Shown here piece by piece: positions 13,030 to 23,000 of a stretch of 64,000 bases of DNA (position 1 is its first letter; every line of letters begins with the position of its first letter). This DNA is from Sipunculus nudus. Taxonomy: Eukaryota > Annelida > Sipuncula > Golfingiida > Sipunculidae. The notes under the pieces are model-generated. The model was not told the DNA's origin. It worked only from the letters and a program-made list of their open reading frames with translations, and ran no database searches. A program made the position numbers and the translations under genes. The stretch covers positions 58,487,159 through 58,551,158 of the forward strand of contig CM049313.1 of the NCBI GenBank assembly GCA_026874595.1, written 5' to 3'.

Positions 13030-13330
13030 CTTGAAAGAATCAATATGTTTGCAAATAAAAACGCAGCATACGCAAAATACAACAGCAGTGAAACACTGCT
13101 TGTTTAAATGCATTCTGTTCTGATGAACAGCATGGATGATAAAAAAGTTACCCTTCTTTTACTCTTGGATCTAATTACAGCTTTTGATATCCTATAGCTG
13201 AGATTTTTTAGGACCAATATAGCATTAAAGGGTCTGTATTGAGTTGGTTTTGGTTATACCTGAGTATTCCGGGGAAGAGAGTGAGAGCAAACAAGTCTAG
13301 TCTCTTTAGTCATTATTTTTATCAGGTCAT
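11671..13330 (+). pseudogene. CR1/L2-like LINE, endonuclease C-terminus and reverse transcriptase, right fragment
   Basis: This continues the LINE interrupted at 7133. The endonuclease motif SDH is present near 12052 (HSDHAFI). Next comes an endonuclease-RT linker, then an RT start with 'DYRPVSNL'-type sequence near 12908 in broken frames. RT motif A is recognisable near 13165 (LDLITAFDIL, where active elements have LDLSAAFD). Frames shift repeatedly and a (TA)n tract at 12974-13026 has expanded inside the RT coding region. Recognisable homology ends near 13330, before the FADD-type motif, so the element is truncated or decayed beyond recognition. The non-LTR RT identity is solid; the exact clade is inferred. 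Confidence 0.65.
12974..13026. repeat. (TA)n microsatellite inside the LINE RT
   Basis: About 26 TA dinucleotides lie between two in-frame pieces of the degenerate LINE reverse transcriptase. Confidence 0.95.
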
Positions 13331-15580
13331 GATTTTAATATTAGTCGTTTTAGGATCTTGTAAATTGGTGCCGTAGTGAATGTAATATTTGAATTGTAGT
13401 CTGAGTATTATACATGTGGTATTTTTTAACTGTGGCGCTTTATAAATTTAATCAACTATAACTATAAATATAACATGTCAAAGTCCGAGAGAACCCGTAA
13501 CAGATGACAGGGGCGACACACATAATACTTGGAAGTAGGGTACCTTATAGTTACACCTGGAAGAGGTTTATTAAAAAAAATTTTCTGTCTAGCTTAAGTA
13601 CCTCGAGTAAAGGCCATGAAATGAATGACTAACAAAAGGTAGAGGTTTGAGCATGTGCGTCGTAAAATACTGATAAACCAACTACGCTGACTTCTGCTCA
13701 CAAATCTGTGTTTTATACCACTTTTAGTATCCACATGTACACACATATTGTACCCATCTTGAGAAAGTGTACACATCGTCTTGAAGGAAATTAACCTATA
13801 CAACAGTACGTCCTTATTATGAGCGTATGAAATGCACTGGTAGGTATGGAATATGATTACTATAGTAAACCGTAAGCGGAGCAATTAAAAGGGAATTTGG
13901 GATGATATATGAATGGACAGGCGCAACATACCGGTACAGTTCCCCGCCGATAACAAACGCGAGAAACATTCCCTTAGGCTAAGTGTCTTGCGGGGATACC
14001 TCATACAAAACACACAGCGTTTTCCGTTCAGTGCCTTGTCAAACAGAACTCAGCTTGTTGATTTAATGGTTATAATGGCCCTATATGTCTTGTGTATATG
14101 ACTTTATATCCATAACTACCGATCATTAACACACACATTTGACATACATTTGTTCCCTGTACGAGATTAATCTTTCATGCATGAGATTTCGAGGTTTATA
14201 TAGGTGCATGTGTATTTACAACTCAGACTTTGCAACCTTTCATGCATATGTTAAAGAAAAGGAATTTATGGGATTCCTGGTGTCCTCTGGGTATATATTA
14301 ATGATCTTAGGGTAATTCTAGTTATAAAAAGTTCTTATAAAGCCTCTATGCAGTATGTATGAACTTGTTTATTAGCAATGTACTTGTAAACACAGCAATG
14401 TTTACAAATGGGACAAAAACATATAACCTAAGGTAGCAGGTTGAATATATGCGGAGGCTGAAAGGTTATTTGTTGCAGAATGATCAGGCTTACCTGACTT
14501 GCCGCCAGATGCCTATGTTGAATTTGTTTTGATTATATTGGCGGGCCCCCACATATAATAAACATGATGTAAACAAAAAAAGCAGCCTGTGTATGGTATT
14601 ATCCACGTTTTCCGGCCTATTTTTTTTATGAAAGCTCCAAGGGATTACCTGTAGTTTATAAAGGTCAAATATGTGATTGCACCCCTTTAGGTTTCTACCT
14701 GTGCAACACAAACCAGCTTGTTCACGATCAGGTACTGTTCATGATCAGCACTATTAAAGCCAATACACTCGAGCTTAGTTGTGCAGTTTATACATCATCA
14801 AATATTAAGTACATACAAAGGATGTTCTCGTTAAGGTCGCTCCCCCGACCAAATCCAAGAACTCATTTCCCCCGAGTACAGCAAAGTGCAAGAAATTTGA
14901 TGATTTTCTATCTCTTGAATTTACTGTTGATAAAACCATGCAGACATTTAAAATTCATCATTCATGTAGATGGTCTATGTTATATTTGGCTTGAGGTAAG
15001 AATAATTAAAATTATGATATACAGGCTAAGTTTTTATTTTATTATGTTTACAGTAACTGCATCCGAATAGACAGTATATATTCTATATTGACAATATAGA
15101 CAGAATGGATCCCAATTATTAGTGGAATTTGCATGCAGGATTATATGCTTCACTTTACTTTTAGGAACGAACTTTATTTTAGGATCAAAATAAGAAAAAG
15201 TTGCATTATTTGATACAAGCTTTGTTGTTTAAAACGGATCATGATTCCAGAGATTAAGCGTACAAAGCTAAATTACAGACATTACTGAAAAAAAAATTGT
15301 TATACGCCCTTCTTTTATAGCCTCCCTAAGTCAATTTAAAAACTATATTTGCATTAACCAATCCCCAGTTTGGGTATGCCCCAGCGGTAGGCCTATGTTC
15401 TCTATCCTGTTAGCGCACCTGCTCAAGGTGAGAAATATCTGACAGGAGCATTTTCTGGAAATCAACCATGCATGCAATCTGAATTTAAAATTGCCATGAA
15501 ACATCATTATTTGTCTTCACTGAGGCACCACGTGCAATACTGCACAAACTCTAACGGGCAATGAGCATCGCTTTGGCGCC
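13331..15580. other. No gene recognised
   Basis: Nothing identifiable. A short phrase near 14290 resembling the RT motif YINDL is not supported by neighbouring motifs. Confidence 0.45.
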
Positions 15581-15587
15581 TGGGCGG

Positions 15588-15630
15588 CAATATCCCAGAA
15601 TCCATTGCGCGGGGAAACTGACAACCAATG
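15588..15630. promoter_or_regulatory. Promoter-like patch: ZNF143/Staf-type site and CCAAT box
   Basis: 'aatatcccagaatccattgc' followed by 'gcgg' (15589-15612) closely resembles the ZNF143/Staf binding site (TTCCCAGAATGCATTGCG type), and an inverted-NF-Y-compatible ACCAAT lies 13 bp further on at 15624-15629. The local sequence is richer in CpG than its surroundings. Strong donor-like sequences follow at 15803 (GAA|GTAAGC) and 15850 (AAG|GTGAGA), as expected for an untranslated first exon. It could serve the CHPF-like gene, whose first coding exon starts after an acceptor at 19466. That link is inferred only. Confidence 0.4.
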
Positions 15631-16120
15631 GCAGACGATCAGACGGTTACTAATGCGCGCTGCAAGGACCTCTATCAAAATGCTTATATTGCCAAGGAAA
15701 ATGTGTTAGCATGTCGCTACATGCATGGAAGCATTGTTAAATCGGTGCCTCGAAAGGATATTTAGTGCATCCTGCAAAGCCCGCCATGCTGCACACAGTG
15801 AAGTAAGCAAAGTTTTGAACCAGCTGCAAGTTGCATATATGAGAATAAGGTGAGAACTTTTAAAAAAGAGCCACAACTTTAATTTAACATGTAATGTATC
15901 AATATTGAAGCGTTGTTTTTTTTTTCAACGTAGGATAAATTATGCATACTGTGCATACTGTGAGAAAACAGCCAGCTTCGTAATGTGGTCAAGTTGGTGA
16001 AAACATGTATTATAATGATTGATTTGTTTAACTAGGCATTTAAGTCAATCTCGTATGCAGTACATGCAATACCAATTGTACCACAGGCGTCCCACACGAC
16101 CCTGTCGTTTGCTCTGGTCG

Positions 16121-16166
16121 GACCTGCGCAGTCAGGTGTCACGTGTACGCTTCACTGCGCCTGCGT
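16121..16166. promoter_or_regulatory. Promoter-like cluster: NRF1-like and E-box sites
   Basis: 'cctgcgcag' (16123-16131), a TCACGTG E-box (16139-16145) and 'ctgcgcctgcgt' (16155-16166, one change from the NRF1 consensus) fall within 46 bp in a CpG-containing stretch. It may be part of the same promoter region as the 15.6-kb patch or a separate one. No transcript is visible. Confidence 0.3.
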
Positions 16167-16199
16167 TGTGCCAGCTGACAGGCGGTTAATCATAGAGTC

Positions 16200-18762
16200 G
16201 CCGGGTTCCGCTACTGTCCTTTGTAAACATGGACCGCTTACTGTTACCATTAAATGCCGATAGTATTTGAAACATATAATTCACATGGCCTCTTTATTAT
16301 ATGTAATTTGTAACTCATGCTTGTTCACAAAGCTTTTGGCAATGCTGCAACCACTAACTGATAGGGGAGGCTCTACCACTGGCAAGCCGGAGCTGAATGT
16401 CCCCAGTTCGAAGCCTGCATGAACCTCAGAGATTCGATCTTATCTTAACGACAGGTTATGACTTCTGGATTATACCTAACACCGTGCATATAAAAATCAA
16501 GATGGCTTAATGATAACATATCATTCCTACCGTAAGGATACCTTCATCCTCATTAAATAGACAGTGCCACAGACAGGCCATGGACCTAAAAAACTTAAGA
16601 TACCTATTTAAATACAATGAAATATATATTCTACCACTGCATACACATATTGTTAGTTAAGGATTTTGAGCATATTATAATCAGAAACTGAAGTGGAAGC
16701 ATTGATCTATAATTTTAATTAAAAAATCTTGTTCATTTTTAATAAAATAATATTTCAAGTATGCAATAAATATCTGCTTGAAACAAAAATTTGAGGTCTT
16801 TAAGAAATATATGGCAGGTTAAATTCCGTTGAATTCAAACGTGTGCCATTTGGCGGAACGTCGCCGGTCTAAAAAGTGTTGTGTAATAGCGTGCGTCATA
16901 GCTAGTAACCGACAAGCGATTTATGAGACATACATTATATACCTTTTATCTAGACACGTATCGCATCACACACGGTGACCATCTTGCACGTGCTTTCAGA
17001 CATGTCATAACCGAGTCAGTCAGTTGAAGCTCCTTTTAACATGACCAGAAAGCGTATCGTTTTCCCAGGGAAACTGTTGAGTGATACGACTAACTGAGTG
17101 ACTCCTTAAGTAATCATTTTTGTTATTATTATAGGTCATAAAGTCCTGAATGTATGAGGTCTTGGAACAAATGTTTAATTGGATATTCAAACATGTAAGA
17201 TGAAGGCTCCTGTGAAAACTTGTCTTTGTCATGTTACTTAGATATTAAAGGGAACACATTGGAGTACCAGTCGAGTGGTCCCTTCTTTTTTTCTAAACAT
17301 AATAAATTATCAAAAGGATCTTATCTCCAAAATAGCCACATTCACATGTAGTCAAATGATGAAAACAGAAATGTAATTGGCCCAACTAGTGCGTTTCGAA
17401 TAAGACATCAAGTCTAACACAATAACACTATTATAGCTTATGCGGACAAAACCAATCCGAGCGGTGTTAATATCACTTGCGAGTTCTCGGGTTGCACTAT
17501 ACCCTCCTATCAGTGAATTAGAACTAAAGAAGCATTTAAAATATGAGTGACAGTAACTCATACGCAGGTATGACCCCCTCTGAGATAAACACCTACACTA
17601 GGTCGTTCTAAGAACCACTGCCGGACAAATTTGTTTTAAAAGTAAATAAAAATAAAATAAAATAAAAATAAAACACTCAAGCGGCGATTAACTGCGCTAA
17701 CGTATGGAAAACAGCATACGATTTCTCCACCAGATGCCACTACCAGTACCAGTTGCATGGAGAACGCTGTACAAATATAGACAAGCTCAGAGAAATGCGG
17801 GTCACGTTTCATCAACCCGACGGTTGGTACACTACTCAGCTCCTTTTGCCAGTGAATTTCGCCTTCGACCAGGGTAACCACAGTTCAACAACTCCATCCG
17901 AGCTAACATCTAGAGCAAAGCCGACCCCTAATACAAATTAATGATCCTGTTGGTTAACAGCGACACATGGACTTTAACCATAACACACACAGAACTACCT
18001 GTGAAACAAGTGAATTCCAGATAGGAAGTCTGTGTGCCGCAATGGTATTGCTGGGAAACGTTTGCAATTAGCCAAACTGTACTCAGGGCGGGAGATAATG
18101 TTCATATTGTTCATATTATTACAAATATGTTTGTACCTTAAAAGATGAGACTAATGAACTACATACGAGGACGCGACAGTGGACCGGTAATATACACGTA
18201 AACATTGCAGCGGCAGACAGGTATGTCTCTTCACAACGTGTCTTTGAAGGTGTATGCCTGGGAATAAAAAAAAAATAACTTGACAGACAACCGTACGTAA
18301 TAAATTACTTTTTTCTCGGTTACTAATCATACCTTGTGATCAGGAACATGTAGAACCGGAAGGACAGAGCCGTGATTGAATGCGTCCTCGCGAACAAGCC
18401 TGTACTTATATTCCAATAAACCTATAATATTACCCGTACAACGAACGCTGCGAATGCAGAAACTGTGATTATGCTTGTGTCCTCTGTAACTGATTATGTG
18501 TGGCCTGAATTAGGTCTATGCTTGGCTTTGTTTCCCTGTAATTATGACTGAAAAACGCCCTACTAGACATTATATTTTATTTTTCAGTGAACCTCCCTTC
18601 AGATCGAAATACCAACTTACATTGTCGCATCGGAAAATAATTCATAAAGCCATTTTTGATCGACATGACACGCGAGAGAAGTGCATTATCATGGAAACTG
18701 AAGTAATAGTTTAAGTGTTCGTATTACAAAACGTATCAATCACATCACTTAACATACAGACA
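16200..18762. other. No gene recognised
   Basis: No exon, RNA gene or transposon identified. This stretch would be intronic if the 15.6-16.2 kb promoter drives the CHPF-like gene. Confidence 0.4.
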
Positions 18763-18958
18763 AGAAGCGGATCCCCCGGGGAGGGGGGGGGGGGGGGGCG
18801 GCGGCGGGGTCCAGCCCCCCCCCCCCCCCTTCCTTATTCAGCCTGCCAAACCTTTTTCAAACACCCCCCACCTTTTGGGGACCTTTTTAGGTTTTGTTAT
18901 GAGTCCTAACTCCTGGTTGTGACCCGTCCTTTTCATAAATCCAGGATCTGCCCCTGCA
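18763..18958. mobile_element. Short MITE-like repeat with G and C homopolymers
   Basis: The right end reads 'aaatccaggatctgcccctg'; its complement starts CAGGGGCAGATCCTGGATTT, a type of end common in invertebrate non-autonomous hAT-like repeats. The left end 'agcggatccccc' is partly complementary. Inside are a long G run (about 18783-18798), GGC repeats and a C run (about 18816-18829). No clear target duplication was found. Confidence 0.4.
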
Positions 18959-19007
18959 CATACACACACACACGTTTTTGCACTTTGTATCAGACCTTGC
19001 TCAGATG

Positions 19008-19064
19008 ACAACCTCGATAATGCGACCACTTTATCAAGGTGCCATTGGTAGTCGTAATTTTGGT

Positions 19065-19141
<77 letters not shown>
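19008..19141. repeat. Small palindromic MITE remnant plus (TA)n and (GA)n
   Basis: 'acaacctcgataatgcgacc' and the complement of 'ggtagtcgtaattttggttt' form an imperfect palindrome of about 62 bp, followed by (TA)n at 19069-19095 and (GA)n at 19096-19141. The right half resembles the right end of the MITE at 38043-38222. Confidence 0.55.
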
Positions 19142-19144
<3 letters not shown>

Positions 19145-19477
19145 TGGGACGGATAAAATTATACTCAGCAAAATGAAATATAGGTAGCTCCTTTGTATTC
19201 CATCCTCTGTGTGAACAGTGTGAATGAGTGTTCATTGATCCCTATAAAATTATCTTAATCCCTTTCAAAGTATTTTGACGGTGGTCATGCAGAGCGATAT
19301 TTTAGGCATATACCTGAAAAAAAAACCTGCTCAATTTGAGGAGATATTTGTTCCAGTTGAGCAGATATAAAACGGAACATATGATTGACAAGAACAAATT
19401 TAAATTTCTCATATTAATTATTGTTATATATTTCTTATATATTCTTGTGTTTCTTATGTATTTTAGGTGCTGTAAAC

Positions 19478-20096
19478 ATGGCCGCCATTTGCACAAAGGC
19501 TTTCTTGTTGGGTTTTATCATCGGGTTTACTGTTTACACGCTGATCTTTCAACTCTTAATAACTGGTGACCTGCATAACCTAAATGAGCCAAAGTTACAG
19601 ACGCACTCGTACTTCCGCCGGAAGTTTGTTTTGGACAGCGAACATCTCGCCGGAAATCTCGTTACGGAAGGACATGACGGGCTTTGGAAGAAAGAATACT
19701 TTCCAAAAAGTTACGTCAGGACCAAGCAAACGACAGGGGCTGTTCAGGGGAAGTCAGGCACAGCCGCAGAACTGAAGCGCGAGGCAGCTGATCTGTTGCT
19801 TGGAAACGACGCTGTCAGGTCTCGTTATATTCAGGTTGTTATCATGACGTCACAAAATCTGCAGGATGTCGTGAAAGACACCTGGGGGGCAGAACTAGAA
19901 ACATTGCCTGTAAAGTCCTTTGTAAGTCCAACACTTAGTCTGCGACGACTATTTGTTCAAGGATTGCAGGGCTTATGCGTTCAGGATAACCAGTATTTTT
20001 CATGGTACCTCGTGGCAAAAGATTCGTATTACGTCAACACTTTTGTGATTCAAGCAGTTTTACTATCTCTTTCGGAGGATCAGACATTGTTCCTGG
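19478..20096 (+). CDS. CHPF-like exon 1 (coding part): anchor and GT31-like domain
   Basis: Encodes residues 1-206 plus the first base of codon 207. The donor is CTG G|GTAATT. It ends just after the conserved 'LFLG' phrase that follows the first DXD position in the family. A non-ATG extension upstream to 19421 is excluded because an acceptor ('tattttag') separates it. Confidence 0.8.
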
Positions 20097-23000
20097 GTAA
20101 TTAGGTCCTAATTATAAACAGTTCTGTCCATTGCCATTAAAAGCTGTAAAAAGAAAGCGCGAATGAGCAGATTAAGATCGTGCATCCCGTCCATGGCCAA
20201 ACCTTAAATGACGTAATTCTGTAAAGTAAAATGTTCCACCAATTTCATTTTGAAAGATAAGTCCACCATTATATATTTTATCATTACAAAATATAATTTT
20301 CAATCTGTAAACAAAGGATACACATCTCATATATTTTTAAAGTTGGTTAACTTTTAAGATTTGAATTAAATGTGACTCACTTCTTTTAATCAAAGGATCC
20401 GCCGTTGACACCAAATATGGTACATGCAACTTCAGCCGTCCTTTCATACTGAGTGGCAAACTTGTGGGTGCCATGTGTCACCACCTGGCGGGATGCGAAG
20501 ACACTACCACCGCGGAGGGGTGTATTGAGAGTCTCAGGGAACCGATATTCCTCAAACTTCATCAGGTTAGTATAAATATTATGTTACTAAAATAGATTGG
20601 GTCACGACCTTTTCAAAATATTGTTATTAATATTTTCAATTAATGTATTAAAATTTATGGAAAATGATTTACATTTAAGTTTATAGCCTTGTAGACGGGG
20701 CAGAATTTCAGAAAATGTCCATATTTAAAGTCCTGGAGGCAAATCGTGTTAATGCATGGCATACAGTCTTTTCAGGGGTAATGAAAGGAGCTGAATCCCA
20801 ATCTGCTGTATGTGATTCTTAAAAAAAATAATAAATGGAATTTCTTTAACCAGAATTTGGCTTAGTTGTTTGTTATTGACGTAAAGTAAAGGTCTTTATT
20901 GGTCTCGTAGATTCGGAAAATTTGGAAATCATGAAATCATGCAAACCTATGTTATCCGTTGAGGTCTGTGGAATGTCGCAGTAAAAACCGGACTCGAAGA
21001 GTGTTAAATAACTGAATCCATAGTAATGGTTTCTTTTATCCTGGAAACAAAAAGCCAAACTGCCGCTAATCCTGGGCCCCAATACAACATTATGCGCTCA
21101 CGGCCCGCTTATGCACACTTCAGTCTCTTTCTCTCCTATAATTCCTTTTCTTTCCTTTGCGACCTCGAAACGACAATTTAATTTTACATATTTGAAATAG
21201 AAATATCATTCTTTTTTTACACATGCATTGCTTCAACAAATTGATATTTTTTCCGATAACAACAGGATTTGGAGGTGCGTTTTATTTAACATCCAAATCA
21301 GGTATATCACGGCCACAAAATAAAATCCAACAAAATGTTCTCTCAGTTGTGTAATATAAGTCATACTTGATCTTCAACTAACTCTATCAAACCATGGACA
21401 GTAAATGAACAGCAAGCTGGATCTTTTGCCGTTTGATATTCACGTTGCCTATCTCTTTTTTTTTTGTTTCAAGGATCACTGGAGCAAACTTCAGGTCAAA
21501 AGGGATATTGAATGATACCAATATATATTTCTACTACTTTGCTTAGATTATATCAAAAAGTATTCCACTGTTCCCATATTTTACATTCGTTTTTTTTATA
21601 CGTTTGGTCTATATGACAGGTCGCTTTATAGTATCGGCACCATCCGTATAGTGTCGCCGCGATAACTTACCAGAGATCTTATGGATTTTCACCAAACTCA
21701 GTATAACTAATTATAATAGATTATCGGTAAATTCCTCGCCTAGCTAAGGAGGTGAGATGTCACCATAAGTTGGTGGCGCCGTGATGATTTTTATGACCCC
21801 GCCACAAAGTGGCCGGGGCATATAGTTTTACCCATGTCCGTCATTCCGTCCTTCCGTCCTTCCGAAATCAAACAGTTGTACGGACTTTTTTTCGCAATGC
21901 CTGCAGATATTGGCCTGATTTTTGGTGTGTGGGCAGATATAGACCAGTTACAGATCAAGTTCGCGTTTCGTCCCGGTTGACCTACTTTTGACCGTTTTAC
22001 GGCTCCTAAACTTAGAAAATTTCATGAAAAATAGAAATATTCATGACAGATACACATGTACGGACTTTTTTTCGCAATGCCTGCAGATATTGGCCTGATT
22101 TTTTGTGTGTGAGCAGATATAGACCAGTTACAGATCGAGTTCGCGTTTCGTTCCGGTTGACCTACTTTTGACCGTTTTACGGCTCCTAAACTTAGAAATT
22201 TTCATGAAAAATATGATATTTCATGACAAATACACATGTACGGACTTTTTTTCGCAGTGCCTGCAGATGTTGGCCTGATTTTTGGTGTGTGGACAGATAT
22301 AGACCAGTTACAGATCGAGTTCGCGTTTCGTCCCGGTTGACCTACTTTTGACCGTTTTACGGTTCCTAAACTTAGAAATTTTCATGAAAAATAGAAATAT
22401 TCATGACAGATACACATGTACGGACTTTTTTTCACAATGCCTGCAGATATTGGCCTGATTTTTGGTGTGTGGGCAGATATAGACCAGTTACAGATCAATT
22501 TTACGTTTTGTCCCAGTTGACCTATTTTTGACCGTTTGACGGTGCTCTAACATAGAAAATTTCATAAAAAGATGCACATGTATGGACTTTTTTTGCAGTG
22601 CCTGCAGATTCAGGCCTGATTTTTGGTGTAGGCAGATAATGACCAGTTACAGATCGAGTTCTTGTTTTGTCTCAGTTGACCTACTTTTGACCATTTGACT
22701 GCTCCTAAACATAGAAAGTTTCATGAAAAATATAAATTTTCATAACAAATGCATATGTACTGACTTTTTTGTACTGATAATGACAGTTACAGATCGAGTT
22801 TGCGTTTCATCCCGGTTGACCTACTTTTGATTGTTTTACGGCTCCTAAACATAGAAAATTTCATGAAAGACAGAAATTTTTATGGAAAATGCACATGTAT
22901 GGACTTTTTTTCACAATGCCTGCATATACTGGCATGATTTTTGGTGTGTTGCTTGATAATGACCCGTTACAGATCGAGTTTGCATTTTGCCCTTGTTGAC

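Noticed and set aside
14265-14310. RT-like phrase YINDL that could extend the LINE at 11.7-13.3 kb
   Set aside because: Neighbouring RT motifs are missing and the gap from the last recognised RT segment is over 900 bp.
16355-16420. tRNA-like stretch with a B-box-like 'agttcgaagcc'
   Set aside because: No convincing A box or cloverleaf; at best a SINE head fragment.
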